From: Rhipicephalus microplus | Lineage: Eukaryota > Arthropoda > Arachnida > Ixodida > Ixodidae | Assembly (NCBI RefSeq): GCF_043290135.1 | Contig: NC_134710.1 | Location: 278,214,776 to 278,278,775, forward strand | Length of the DNA: 64,000 bases | Reading direction: 5' to 3' | In this document: positions 48,122 to 58,789 of the stretch, piece by piece | Numbering within the stretch: position 1 is the first letter of the stretch | How the letters are laid out: the number at the start of each line of letters is the position of its first letter | Notes under the pieces: generated by a model | Databases searched by the model: none | What the model saw: only the letters and a program-made list of their open reading frames with translations | What the model was told of the DNA's origin: nothing | Position numbers and translations under genes: made by a program

Positions 48122-49558
48122 ATGGACGACACGGAGTTTGAGAAGCTAATTGAACGGGGCAAAGCCTTTGGCTTTGTAGGCAAGCAGTTATACAATTTCG
48201 TCGAAAAGGAACGAAATAGACTTAAAGAGGAGCGCGATGCAGAACGCACTAGGTACATGCAAAATATGCAACTCGAGATGGAACGAGAGAAAGAGCGGTC
48301 CACACTCAGAATAGAAGAAGCGAAAGAGCGCTTGAAATTAGTACCGCTCACTACGCAGCCGGACCCCTGCTCAGGCTCTGGAATTTCTAATAGTGCGACC
48401 GTCCATGCCCCGAACAAGTTGGCACAGTCGTACCATGAGTACGTTGAGAAACTGCGCCTGAAGATTCAAAGCAGGCGGCGCGAGTTTGAGGCTTTTGATT
48501 TAATGTATAAAAGATGCAAAGAGCCCGAATGTGTAGAGCCGCCGAAGGCCGGGCAGGCCGGTAGTACTTGGGAGGCGGACAGTAGGTTCATTCCTGAACC
48601 TAATGTGTTAGCTGAAGAAAGCGCTTTTGTGGCAAAAGTGGCCAATGAAAGCTGGAGACATGGTGACGAGGAGCTGTGCCGGCAGGGTTCGAATGGTACA
48701 GAAAAACCCTCTGCTGGTGACTCGCCACAGCCACCATGTATGTTCGTCTCTATGGCAGCTGACACTGAAGTCCGCAGTACTACCAGATCGGCAGGCGAGA
48801 ACCCCTGTAATTACATTGGGTCAGAGCCATGTGCTGAAGTGCATTGTGGACTGGACAGTACAATTGTTGATAGTTCTTTCAGGTGCGAGCGGCGCAGCCC
48901 TGAGGAATCCATTTGCATTGTTCAGGAGCCGGTTAAGCTGTCCTCAAGTGAGGATAGCATTGATTCAAGAAGAAATAATCCCGACTGTGTTCACAGTGTA
49001 TCAATTCAGACCAACCAGAGTAGTTATGCTCAAGATTTGATGGAAGCAGACGCTTCAAAAAAGTGCACAAGGAAATGTGCCAAACGAAAAAGACGCCGAA
49101 AAGTACAGAAAGCAGCCAAGGCTGTAAGAAAACTAAAGCAAATGAGAGGCCCCAAACGTGACACAACGCAACAAAAGATTCTTTTGCGCGTGGTGACATT
49201 CGCGAGGCGAGCCCGTCCCCATGCCCCAAACCGCCCGAAGGGTAGGGGGGTGAGGCAGGCGATTGTACCTGCTGCTTGGAGGAGCCAACCCCCACCACTC
49301 CATTCTTGTGTTCGAGGAGCGGAATGCACGGGGAAGGAGCGCATTATGCCTAGACGACGCGACACGGTTGCGAAGCCCATTTACGTAGAACGCGGTGTTG
49401 ACGATGGCTTGCTACCATGGGGTAGGCTAACGGGAAACAGGCGTCCGTGTAGCGGCCGTACACGCTTTTCTCTGCCCCGTTTGTTTCGAACGGCTCCCCC
49501 AAGAGCGCGACCACCTCGAGCGCGGATAAAAGTTATGTATATGTACATAGAAACGTAA
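48122..49558 (+). CDS. Gag-like protein, 478 residues
   Basis: The only long intact frame of the LTR element, starting about 126 nt downstream of the 5' LTR. The N-terminal 75 residues (FEKLIERGKAFGFVGKQLYN, then VEKERNRLKEERDAERTR) have the form seen at the N-terminus of tick gypsy gag proteins: a short helical domain followed by a charged coiled coil. The middle is Ser/Glu/Cys-rich and not recognised. Residues about 311-340 are strongly basic (KKCTRKCAKRKRRRKVQKAA), a possible nucleic-acid-binding or nuclear-import stretch. The last 130 residues are Arg/Pro-rich and may be non-gag sequence read through. No CCHC zinc knuckle and no protease motif. Confidence 0.7.
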   Translation: MDDTEFEKLIERGKAFGFVGKQLYNFVEKERNRLKEERDAERTRYMQNMQLEMEREKERSTLRIEEAKERLKLVPLTTQPDPCSGSGISNSATVHAPNKLAQSYHEYVEKLRLKIQSRRREFEAFDLMYKRCKEPECVEPPKAGQAGSTWEADSRFIPEPNVLAEESAFVAKVANESWRHGDEELCRQGSNGTEKPSAGDSPQPPCMFVSMAADTEVRSTTRSAGENPCNYIGSEPCAEVHCGLDSTIVDSSFRCERRSPEESICIVQEPVKLSSSEDSIDSRRNNPDCVHSVSIQTNQSSYAQDLMEADASKKCTRKCAKRKRRRKVQKAAKAVRKLKQMRGPKRDTTQQKILLRVVTFARRARPHAPNRPKGRGVRQAIVPAAWRSQPPPLHSCVRGAECTGKERIMPRRRDTVAKPIYVERGVDDGLLPWGRLTGNRRPCSGRTRFSLPRLFRTAPPRARPPRARIKVMYMYIET

Positions 49559-50222
49559 ACGTAACCTTCAAGTCTAATGAGATGTTGTCTGAAATAATGT
49601 TCATTTCTGTCATTCGATTTTGCAACACATAAAAGGGTTCAGAGAATGTAGGGGCTGTATACATGAGCCGAGTCGGCGATGAGGAGGCCTGAGTGTACTT
49701 AGGTTCAATGAAACGCAGATGATCGCGTCGCGTATAGCGGCCTTTGACATTCGCTTTATTTGGTTTCTGTTTTATTCATGCCATAAGGCCGCATTTTTAA
49801 GTTTTTTGCATACATGGATACTTCGTACCTTCTTAATTTTGTCTGAAACCTTTCTGTATCACTTTGATTTAGAATTGCTCGGTATTTTTGTTTTCTCCTG
49901 GCATTGGAAGAATTATGTGTTGTGCTTATCTTGTGATCAGTGTCATGATGGCCCGAAGGGGTGCTTCGAATGCAGCTCCCTCGATTCTAGCAGTGTGTGT
50001 TTCTTCGCGTTTCATGTGTGTGTCCGTGTCGTGGTGCGCGGGGTATGACATTCATCTTATGGTGACCGTGAAGCGTAGTGTGTCAGGTGTTCTCTGCGAT
50101 GTCGTCCACGTCAGTGAAATGGTGCGCGAAAAAGAAAACACATTGGTGGACAACCGGAACACTGCAAGCTCTCGAACATTGCGCGTTTGTGATTTTCTTG
50201 AACATTACGCAGTAATATTCTT
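49559..50222. other. Internal non-coding part of the LTR element
   Basis: No pol or env domain visible. A 109-codon plus frame (49719-50048) is Phe/Cys-rich with no known motif. Confidence 0.5.
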
Positions 50223-50231
50223 AAGAAGGGG
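50223..50231 (+). promoter_or_regulatory. Polypurine tract
   Basis: AAGAAGGGG three nucleotides before the 3' LTR; primes plus-strand synthesis in LTR elements. Confidence 0.65.
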
Positions 50232-50234
50232 CTA

Positions 50235-51208
50235 TGTCACAAACGACTCCAATTTTCGGAGCATCCGCGGGCCCCATCTTCCGAGGAAGGGCGTTTTTGT
50301 GTTGGGAGACGACATCCGGCGACTATAACGACCCAGCGTGGCGCCAGCTCGTCTTCCCTGCCCCTGACCGGAAAGGAAACCAGCGGTCTCAACAGGGAAA
50401 ATTACTCCCAGATGAGATGGGAGCACGTGGACGCCCCTGAGGAGGTTTGAACTGCATCGGAAGAGCAGTTGACGTACAGCCAGCAACAAGTGCGGTCGTC
50501 GGTGTCGCGAGTCTCGCGTAGGCGGCGAGCACGGAGTGACCCGCGCAACGTATTGAGACGGCTGCAATTCCGGGCACCCTCGTCGTCTACCAAGCCGGCG
50601 AGACCTTCAGCGGCACCCGTCAACTCCCCTACGTGCACCAAGAGCTGGCCTGGTCCGTATGGAACTTTTATTGTGACTTTTTTTAAACTGCTAAATTGTT
50701 TTAACCAGCCTTTTTTTTTAACTGTGTAGTTGTGTACGCTGCGACGCACATAGAAATTCAAAAGCGCGACCCAGGATCATTCTGTAATTATTTCCTTGTA
50801 ACCATCTTTTACGATTTCCATCTTGTTATTTTATTAATGTTCCGCATATTTGTCGTTAGCCTGTATCTTTTGTAGTGTTTTTGGCCCATTTTGTTATGTA
50901 GCTGTTCTTTCCATCGCGTATCAGTTTCCCTCCTTTGTTATTTTTTGTAATCTCCTGCCTTTGCCATTGTTTCAAATAAATGCTTGTTTATGTGTAATCA
51001 AACTCCGTGTCTGCTCTATGAGTGCGTCGGTCAGGCCCACACATCACCACACGTGCAACCCCGCACGGGTCAACCAACCCGCAAATAAATTCGAAATGTG
51101 CCACTTCGAGGCCTTTCAGGCGTCGCAGGCCGAAGCGTAAAGTGGAAGCTTGCGAGTCTGCCGCACGTCGATGTTGGATCGGCGGGGCCTCACCCGAAGT
51201 GTGTGACA
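50235..51208 (+). repeat. 3' LTR
   Basis: 974 bp, about 98.6% like the 5' LTR by eye. AATAAA at 51084. Followed by the ATGCC duplication (51209-51213). Confidence 0.93.
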
Positions 51209-51213
51209 ATGCC

Positions 51214-52355
51214 GCAGAAAAAGGTAAGGTCGAGGCTATGATCCGACAAGCTTACAAGGCAGCGCTTGGGTTGCCTAACAACGCGCCTACAGAAAGGCTG
51301 TTAAAACTAGGAGTACACAACACCCTGGATGAATTATGGGAGGCGCATCTGGTGATGCAGCACGCTAGGCTTTCGACAACCAAAGCGGGCAGGATCATAT
51401 TGGAAGGATTGGCATTGGAGCAGAGGCTCCCACTGGGTACACTAAAATTCAGGTGCGGCGAGAGCTACATAAGGCCCTGTACATAAAACCTTTGCCCAAA
51501 AATATGCATCCGATTCACCATACGCAGCGCAGGCAAGCAAGAGCCAGAGCTTTACACGTTGAGTACGGCGAGTACAACGCGGCAGCCTATACAGATGTTG
51601 CGGAATATAAAGACAAAGACGCTTTTGTGATTGGGGTGGTGGACAGGCGGGGGCGCTTGGTCGCCTCTGGATCGGTCAAAACCCGCTTCTCGGAAACTGC
51701 AGAGGAAGCGGCAACAGCGCTAGCTATAACTAATTCGCAGTCAGATTTGATTTTCAGTGATTCAAAGACAGCCATCCAAAATCTGGCGAGGGGTAGAATA
51801 TCGGCGACCGCCGCACGATTTCTGCATGGGGCCACGGGACGAGAAATTAGAGAAATAGAAATTGCCTGGGTACCAGCACACTTTGGGAACCCTGGGAACG
51901 AGGCGGCTCACCTGAATGCTCGAAGTTTTGTCAGCCGGGTAGGTGAGCCGCCAGTTCCGGGGAGGTCCGCGAGAGATGGGCTGGTGTCCTTTCATGACAT
52001 AACGAATCAATATAAACTAGAGCGAAGGTTTTATCCGCCCCCGCAAAAGCGGTTGACTAAGGCGCAGGAATGCGTCTGGAGAAAACTGCAGACGCGATCT
52101 CTTCCCAACCCTTACGTGTTGAACAAAAAGTACCCGGAGGAGATTAAGCCGCAATGCAAATGGTGTCAGGCTGTGGCAACATATGATCACATACTTTGGG
52201 AATGTAGCATAGTGCCGCCGCCGGTGGATATTATGCGTGATCCCTCTCTTGAGCACTGGGAGGCCGTGTTGACCAGCTCAGACCCAGTCATCCAGTTAAG
52301 GGTCGTGGAGTGGGCCACACAGGTCGCCGCCAACCTTGTGTTGATGGCCATCTAA
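51214..52355 (+). pseudogene. LINE B ORF2 C-terminus: RNase H and Cys/His cluster
   Basis: Continues the RT frame beyond the LTR insertion (RQAYKAALGLPNNAPTERLL), then shifts near 51460 into a 300-codon frame. RNase H: AYTDVAEYKDKDAF (D), ETAEEAATALAI (E), LIFSDSKTAIQNLA (D), WVPAHFGNPGNEAAHLNAR. In the last block the usual catalytic D (..E.AD..AR) is H. C-terminal cluster CKWCQAVATYDHILWEC (52155-52205). Stop at 52353-52355. Confidence 0.88.
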
Positions 52356-52413
52356 CACGGAATCATCCTCCGCTGCTTTCTGACAAAATAAAGTTTTTCC
52401 ATCCATCCATCCA
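52356..52413 (+). terminator. LINE B 3' end with AATAAA and (CATC)n tail
   Basis: A short 3' untranslated region with AATAAAG at 52387 and a CATCCATCCATCCA tail, directly followed by the TTCTCACCC duplication. Confidence 0.8.
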
Positions 52414-52600
52414 TTCTCACCCTGAAACCAAGCACTCGCACCTCTCATAGGTCTGTATGGGTGCGTCATCATTGGCGCAGTGCTTCCATTGCTTCGGGGT
52501 GTCCTCGCAGCCACAGTCGCCTTTCCCGTTCCCTATGCTAACTGCTGTCTTCTTGCCTTTCAGTGGACCAGTGGTTACTGACAAATGAGTGCCGAAAGAC
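52414..52600 (+). repeat. Dispersed repeat R2, right part
   Basis: GGTCTGTATGGGTGCGTCAT, CTCGCAGCC.CA, GCCTTTCCCGTTCCCTATGC and CTTCTTGCCTTTCAG match 63148-63240, where the two halves of R2 are joined without a LINE. Confidence 0.75.
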
Positions 52601-53235
52601 CAACGTATACGCCAACCGCATGAGCCATACATGCATGCGCGTCTAGACGTGTCCCATAAGCCTATATACAGAATCTTGCATTCCTAGGACGACCACTGTT
52701 CACTCAGGCACTCTTACATATAAAAAACCATCGCCATACCTCGTCGGCCAGTGCATGTAAATACTGCGTCGCGCCGTTTGTGGACACATTGCATTGAGAA
52801 TATTTCCTTGAATTTGCTTAGTAAGACACACGCATTGTGTAGCATTAGGTGCTTCTTTCTCCCCCCCCCCCCCATTTTTTGTGGCGACAACCAGTGTAAA
52901 TACTTAAAAAAGGAACATTTATAACTGGACGCCACAGAATACCACGAGGGGACACCCACAACACTCACTTCGCTTCTGTATTCATGAAGCGGTGCCTATG
53001 CATGTAAGCCGTTGACTGGCCATGTACTACAAGCGCACTGCAGCGAAATAAAGATTGCAGAAGTATTCGATGAGTCTATTTCGTCTGCGTCTCTTTCTCA
53101 CATTTAGCACCCAAGTCACATGAGATCGATTGAACAAACTACGTATAGACCCCATACTTTATACACCTTTCCTAGATACAGTATAGGCTCTGCAGTTTAG
53201 GCAAGGGATCGCACTAACACGAATCGTATACGTAC
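52601..53235 (-). other. Intron or 3' part of the sterol O-acyltransferase gene; last exon not found
   Basis: The GTACGT donor of the exon at 53236-53378 opens here. I searched the minus strand for the conserved C-terminal end of the family (an aromatic/Pro-Arg-Ser-Trp-type block) and found none. A C run lies at 52861-52873. Confidence 0.4.
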
Positions 53236-53378
53236 TTTGGACGTGGGGCAGTTTATCCTGGAGTAAAATTCAACTGTGTAGAAAATGAGTATCATGCCCC
53301 ATCCAGCAATTAGCGTGATCCACAGGAACACGTTCCAGAAGCGTGCAGTCTTCTTCTTCGTCGCAAACATCAGCGCCA
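53236..53378 (-). CDS. SOAT-like: Sterol O-acyltransferase, penultimate(?) coding exon
   Basis: Minus-strand exon between TTTCCAG and a GTACGT donor. It begins in phase 1, completing the codon split with the 54360-54492 exon. It encodes VALMFATKKKTARFWNVFLW, then ITLIAGWGMILIFYTVEFYS, ending RINCPTSK. This matches the last transmembrane region of SOAT/ACAT enzymes (W..FLW..L..G.G....FY..E.Y....CP), including the conserved Cys-Pro. These ER-membrane enzymes esterify sterol with fatty acyl-CoA. Exon end in phase 0. Confidence 0.85.
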
Positions 53379-54359
53379 CTGGAAAGGAAAGCACAAAAGA
53401 CCGTTTAATATATTTGTTGACCAACGTTAGTGGCACGCGTTACATGCTTGGAGACAATTCAATTGTGGAGCATACGTTTAAGACACGACAAAATTGAATG
53501 CGGTTATCTCCCCTACGGTGGGAATAATTATCAGATCATGAAGTTTGGCACGTCAAAACGTGCGAATATAATTGCATATATTGTATACTGAAACAGCATC
53601 GGGTCTTTTTTTTTGGCAGTCTTTCTTAAGCCCTGGCGCAAAAACATCGCTATGTTACTGGTGCATGATGTGGGCCACTCACGGGAAGGTCAGTTAGAAG
53701 ATACGGTGGTGCATTCCTGCATATAGTGTGACCAGAATTCACTAGGGCGAAGCGGAACTTGCGCCGAATGCAGGTCTGGCGCGCTAGCCATGTCCACCAT
53801 GTTGTATATCTGATTTTCGGAGATCACCGAATAATAACCGTCGAGTAACATAACCGTCCACACACTAGACGACTGCGGTGGGTTATTTAACTGCAAGAAA
53901 AATCAGCTTTCAGGGTGCGTTACCTAAAAGTAGAGCTATGTTTTTCAGTTACCAAGTGGCCAGCCTTGGTACCTTCAAATCTATGATTGCTCTAATACAC
54001 GTACACAAACCGACTTGAATGCTCCATTTGTAGCATGCATCCAGTAGGAATCGTTAAGTTGGATGACAATTATTTAATTACCTCTTCTTTTAAATATCCA
54101 CAGTGGAGTACGCAGCTTACTGCAAGCACAGTTTCTTTATCTAAACAAAAAAAAAAACCTCGCTCTTGCAGCTTTCATATGTTAAACGAAAGTTGCAAAC
54201 TGAAAATTATTCCAGTTTTTTTTTTCGTTGTAGCAAGAATTACTCAAGCAGTACACACAATTGCTGGAAACTTTTTTTTATTATTGTGAAACAGAAAGGT
54301 CATTGTGTCACTGTTGCGTTAGCGCGCAATTTCATGCATAAAGTAGGGCGCTCATTTAC

Positions 54360-54492
54360 CTCCGATGGTGCCGTAGACGACAAGGACCACGGGAAAGAAG
54401 AATCGGTAGCTGAGCGCCAGGATGTACTCGTGAACCAGGGCGGAAAGGAAGAAAACAACCAGCATGGCTCGTTTCTTGTTGTAGTTGAAGGC
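54360..54492 (-). CDS. SOAT-like: Sterol O-acyltransferase, catalytic-His exon
   Basis: Minus-strand exon of 133 nt, acceptor CTTCGCAG, donor GTAAAT. It encodes AFNYNKKRAMLVVFFLSALV, HEYILALSYRFFFPVVLVVY, GTIG. The SALVHEY block contains the invariant membrane-embedded His of the MBOAT superfamily, which is the catalytic residue in SOAT. It begins in phase 0, exactly continuing the 57447-57545 exon, and ends in phase 1, matching the next exon. Confidence 0.9.
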
Positions 54493-57446
54493 CTGCGAAG
54501 AAGACACGCACTTGCGAAATTCGACGTTTCGTGCAGCGCACTTTAACGCTTCTTTGAGCACACTGACCGCATTGTGTGGCGTGCATAATGAGGAGCATCC
54601 GATTAGTGCCTCTGTGTGAAATCTAATGGCCCATCTCGGGCATACGAGGCTTTGTGAATTTCTGTGAAGGACTCGTGCTTGAGTCGTTACATTATTATCA
54701 TTGATTAACTTTGATCAGAAAACATTCGTTTTCCTTAATATAGAAGAAAAAATAACCAAAAACTTAGATTTATTCAGATGCGCGTCCATGCCATCTAAGC
54801 TTCAAGTTTTGGAGCACAGTGCATTACAGTTGTGCACAAGGTGCACTAGGTCCTATTACGGTACAGTTTTTGCATTATTTCCGTCGTTTCTGTTCCCCAA
54901 CTGCTTGTATCTTTATAAGAGGACCAGGGAGGTTCCCCTGTCAGTTTCTCTGAAACTTTGGGACCTCCTGCTGTAAAACGCTAACCGTGTAACTCAACGG
55001 AACTATTTAATAAACTTGACTTGACTTGAAATCATTCAGAAAACGGGTCTTCCGCAGTATCATGTATACGTTTTTATTAGGCCAACTGGCTCTTTCAGAT
55101 CGATATGAGCAGTTTGGGGCAGCTTTGTTGTGGATATTTGCGAAAGGTCAACTGCTCTTCTCATATCCGAAAGGCACCGTGCCAACCCCTCTTGCTTCAT
55201 TTTATAATGACTTGATATCATATGCATGCACCATGAATCACGCGAGTGAATAAAGTCGTCTCAAATACACAAACAGACAGCAAACTCTTTGCATTTGGTG
55301 AGTAACGCTTATCTTTTTTGTTCTTAAACGATAAATATAAGCGCGAAGTATCGATTGCCTGCGAGAAGTGCCACCGTTGTTCTGCCCTGATTTAACGTTG
55401 TAAGGTTAAATAAAAAATAAGAAGGATTTCAAAACTAGTTTTTGAAGGTACACTATGAAGACAAACAAACAAAACAGATCAACTCGAAATAGCACTAGCA
55501 ACACATATGTGGCTCACATTTGTATTTTAGACAAATTGCTGAATTTAACGACTGAACTCTGCAACGAAGCACCACGATTTTTTATTCGTTTTTTTTTCAT
55601 AGCTTGTCACGTGGATTTCCAGTCTGACGTAAAAGAGCGGCGGCACTTTCTGTGCACCGCTCAGTTTCGATGTCGCCTCCTCAATTTGCAACTTTTGTCT
55701 TCGTTTTTTTTTCGTGTAAGGCACAAACACTTACATAGGCATACAGAAGCGAGGTGAATTTCGATTAATATTATCTCAAGTTGCGTGTTTTTGGCGATTT
55801 CTAAAAATGGTATTGCCATAAATTGTCACCAAATGTCCTCAAGTTATCGATTCAAAGGTTTTAGTTCACCATTTCAATGTAACTTTAGGTACGACAAAGT
55901 ATTTAAGCCTCATTGTGAATAGTTGGAGTGTGCAGACGCCAGATACCCGAGTGTAATAGCATTTTCTTCGAAAAAAGTCAGTTTCGTCGCAAGGGCGAAG
56001 CAATGAATGCGATAGTAACAACTTGGAATGTAACGCTGAGAGCGGCTAGCAGATGGAAACGTGCAGCGCACCGCTCACGCACAAATGATGCGCGAAAACA
56101 ACGTGCACAGGACGTGAGCTAAATAAAAGCGTTTACAGCTGGATGCTTAACGCGCTGTTTAAGCAAAAACGACGCGCAAAGCCTAGTGCGAACTAACGAG
56201 TGTCTCAGTTGTTACATCGCTGTGTTATAAAAGCACGCTCTTTTTGAAAACGGGACCTGCCCAGCAAGCGAAGTGATTTTTGTGCGCTCAGCAACTAAAC
56301 GCAGTCTTTCCGGCTAAAGGCAAAGACACGATTCTCCCCGCTGAAGGATAAGCACGCACGCACAAGCACCTAGCCCCCCAGTACGCGTCGGAGATAAGCG
56401 CGCATTGGCGCATCGCAACGAGCTGGGCGCTGAGCGCGGGCGGCTTTTTATTGCGATAACAAATATATGTACACTCTCGGCTGGATTTTGCTGCTGGCGT
56501 CGGCGTCAACGTCACTCGCCGTAAATGTATACGTATCTCTGTACAAAATCGCAAAAAAGAAAAATAATTCAGTAAAAGAGTGCGGCGCGCGGAATCGAAC
56601 GTGGGACCTACGAGTCATGAGTGTGAGGGGTTAGCCACTGAACCATCAAGAGGCACCTCCTCTGACTGAACGTTCAAACAGCGAGATATTTATATCTACC
56701 ACTTACCGCGGGGGGCGGGCATCTCGGGGGCTATATTGTGTTTTCAGCATTACCAGCAAGATGGCGCAACGAGCGCGCGTCACCACATCGTCACGACGCG
56801 GCGACGCGCGCTCTCGTCTCACACGCGTACACTTTGCCACGCGCAGAGGGGTAGGATGGCTGCTCACGCATGCGATTATCTTGCGGTGGGGACAATCGTA
56901 GGTCTCGGCTGGCCTTGGGCTTTCACCAGAACGATTATGTTGTAGTTACCAGGCGCCAAAGGCCACTGCAATTGTTGCACAGGCTCCGTTTCCGAAAAGG
57001 GCGTGATTTTCAAACACAGTGAAGTAATAACTGAGACGCTTTTACGCGTTCATCTCTACCTGTGCTTACCTTTTGTGCGTCATTAGTGCGTGCGAAACGC
57101 GGGGCACGTTTCGATCTGCTTGCCATTCGGCGCATGACCTTCCAATTTGTTGCTATTGCATTCATTGCTCCGCCTTTCCGGCAAGCTCTGACTTTTTTCT
57201 TGAGTTTTCATATATATTGATACGTATACGGTGCAATAAAATGTTATGGTCTTAAAAAGCACCAAAAACAGCCTGTATATGCTCCTCAAAACGAAAGATG
57301 AACGCCGTTGAGTGGACAAGAAATAATTTAAGGCGTTTTCAATTGAAGTGGCCCTCACCATTCGGTGCTTGTAAACGAGAAGGAAAGCACTTATCGACGT
57401 TTTTATGTAAATGTAAATGTAAAGGTGTACTGCTGCGCACACTCAC
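54493..57446 (-). other. SOAT intron
   Basis: A 2.95-kb intron with GTGAGT donor and CTTCGCAG acceptor. Mostly A/T-rich unassigned DNA. It includes a tRNA-like SINE-head remnant (56575-56665) and a GC-richer segment at 56280-56940. No other coding block was recognised. Confidence 0.7.
56575..56665 (-). repeat. tRNA-like sequence / SINE-head remnant
   Basis: Read on the minus strand: A-box-like TGGTTCAGTGGCTAACCCC and B-box-like CGTTCGATTCC with tRNA-like spacing. The acceptor stem pairs only partly (GTGC with GCAC, then mismatches), so I read it as a tRNA-derived SINE head or tRNA pseudogene rather than a functional tRNA. It differs from the Ruka-type heads. Confidence 0.5.
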
Positions 57447-57545
57447 CTTGTACGCATCCCGGTAGACGTAATTGAAGAGCCAGTCATGGACGACCAAGTT
57501 CCAAGACCGGTAGTAGTCAGCGTAAGTAGTACTGTTCCACCAGTC
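57447..57545 (-). CDS. SOAT-like: Sterol O-acyltransferase, active-site-motif exon
   Basis: Minus-strand exon of exactly 33 codons, acceptor CGTACAG, donor GTGAGT, phase 0 at both ends. It encodes [20 protein letters not shown], then [18 protein letters not shown] is the (F/Y)..DWWN acyl-CoA-binding signature of SOAT and DGAT1. The following YYR.WN..VHDWL..Y.Y.D pattern is that of SOAT rather than DGAT1. Three further exons' worth or more of upstream coding sequence should lie 5' of this and is not seen before the window end. Confidence 0.9.
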
Positions 57546-57699
57546 CTGTACGAGTGGTGGAAGAGCACGACGCCGGAGCAGGAAACAGAATGAAGTAACA
57601 ATAAATTGGCGAAGCTTGCAATAAGTCACGCAAGGCATGAAACATTGATAATTCTAAAAATAAATCTGCTTTCTTGTACGATGTTTCTAATAATATTAT

Positions 57700-57830
57700 T
57701 TGAAGTTTAACATCCCAAAATCACCATATGATTATGACAGACGCCGTGGGCTCCAGAAATTTCGACCATGTGGTGTTCTTTAGTGTGCACACAAATCTCA
57801 GCACACAGTCTTCAGTAATTTTCGCCTCAA
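57700..57830 (-). repeat. SINE tail fragment
   Basis: Minus-strand tail and body of the Ruka-like SINE (CATCCCAAAATCACCATATG, GTGGTGTTCTTTAGTGTGCA) without the tRNA head. Confidence 0.75.
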
Positions 57831-58039
57831 TAAAAAAAAACTGTGGACCATCTCCCCTGATGGGATGCGAAGCAGCAGTGGTGCGCTCGGCGTTGACCTG
57901 GTTGAAACAGACGTCTATGCGGGTGTCAGAAGAACGGTTTGATGCGTAGCTCGGTGTAGCGTTTACTGGTGTAAACGTTTGTTTGAAACTGAAAGACACT
58001 GGGGGAGGGACGCGTTGACGACGCTTGCGCTTGGCTTCC

Positions 58040-58190
58040 ACGGCTCGCGTTTCGTCGGTGTTATCCGCAAGCCGTCTCTATCTTGGAACGCGATCGGCGG
58101 TCTTGACTCGCACCTCGTCGGTGTCGCTAGTCTTCCACTGCCGATGCCTGCGTTTGGTTTCCCTTGCTCGCACCTCGTCGGTGTTCCAGG
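58040..58190. repeat. GC-rich tandem repeat, period about 60-63 bp
   Basis: CTCGC(A/G)(C/T)(C/T)TCGTCGGTGT occurs at 58044, 58107 and 58167 with partly similar intervening sequence. The repeat keeps several frames open on both strands (57963-58336), which explains the overlapping 75-103-codon frames. Confidence 0.65.
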
Positions 58191-58420
58191 CGCGTCGTCG
58201 CCATTCGCGAACACGATCGGCTTCGCTAACCCGCAACGCCGGCGACGGCCGGGAAAGGTACGCGCACGCGCACCCTAGCGGGAAGCAGCAGCGCGTTGTC
58301 CACATTGTCGGCGCTGGGGATCCACGGCCGAGCTAGACGACGGCACGCGAACGCGCCTACCCGCGGCTTCTCGCCGACAAAGGGAGAGGTGGTGCGGTTG
58401 AGAAGATGATGGCGACGTGA

Positions 58421-58510
58421 GAAGTAGTGGTAGTGGTTAATAGAAGATGAGAAAAGGCACCTAATTTCTGCAACCCGGTTGGGAGCACGGCGCAGTGCCT
58501 AGTGAGAAGT
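58421..58510 (-). repeat. Dispersed repeat R1, copy 2
   Basis: Reverse complement of the 26230-26335 sequence (GAAGATGAGAAAAGGCACCT, AATTTCTGCAACCCGGTTGG, GAGCACGGCGCAGTGCC). Confidence 0.65.
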
Positions 58511-58700
58511 GGGCTCGAGCGATGCGAGCAGTGGAGAGGGTGAAGCGAGAGAGATGACACGCGGCGAGCGGTGACAGGCTAGGGAAAGAGTGACGTCACT
58601 GGCACGCACTGCCAGGGAAGGCGCGGCCTACTTGGCACCACCCCTGTGCGGAGGGACAGCTAGCGTTACACAGGCTAGTCAAAGAGCTGCTTCACTTTAA

Positions 58701-58786
58701 AAGCAGCCCCCGCAGTCGAGATTCGATCCCACAACCTGCGGGCCAGCAGCCGAGTGTTTTGGCCACTAAACCACCATGGCGGGGTG
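58701..58786 (-). repeat. SINE tRNA-head fragment
   Basis: Minus-strand head of the Ruka-like SINE: the B-box equivalent GATTCGATCCC near 58720, and the A-box equivalent GGCCACTAAACCACCATGGC near 58761. The body is absent. Confidence 0.75.
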
Positions 58787-58789
58787 TTC

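Larger units (their letters stand above)
47022..51208 (+). mobile_element. Non-autonomous LTR retrotransposon, 4187 bp, in LINE B
   Basis: Complete structure: 974-bp direct LTRs starting TGTCAC and ending GTGACA (TG..CA), 5-bp duplication, primer-binding site, one gag-like frame, polypurine tract. No protease, RT, RNase H or integrase, so it must use enzymes from another element (inference). The LTRs differ at about 14 positions by eye, roughly 1.4%, which makes it much younger than its LINE host. Confidence 0.93.
44015..52413 (+). mobile_element. LINE B, 5'-truncated RNase H-bearing LINE, split by an LTR element
   Basis: Bounded by TTCTCACCC at 44006-44014 and 52414-52422, a 9-bp target duplication. 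The element starts inside ORF1 (frame open from its first base) and ends after AATAAAGTTTTT in a (CATC)n tail. ORF1, APE endonuclease, RT, RNase H and a Cys/His cluster occur in order. The 47022-51208 LTR element interrupts it. The architecture (APE, RT, RNase H) fits the I-group of non-LTR elements. Several frame shifts show that it is inactive. Confidence 0.9.

Noticed and set aside
53690..53896. 68-codon minus-strand frame after a good TTTCTTGCAG acceptor between two SOAT exons
   Set aside because: Its open frame is phase 0 while the preceding SOAT exon ends in phase 1, and inclusion would give an immediate stop. It resembles nothing in the family; an alternative exon is not excluded.
56575..56665. 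Functional tRNA gene on the minus strand
   Set aside because: A and B boxes are present but the acceptor stem pairs poorly and the anticodon arm is unclear.
57963..58336. Overlapping frames of 75-103 codons on both strands
   Set aside because: Produced by the GC-rich 60-bp tandem repeat.
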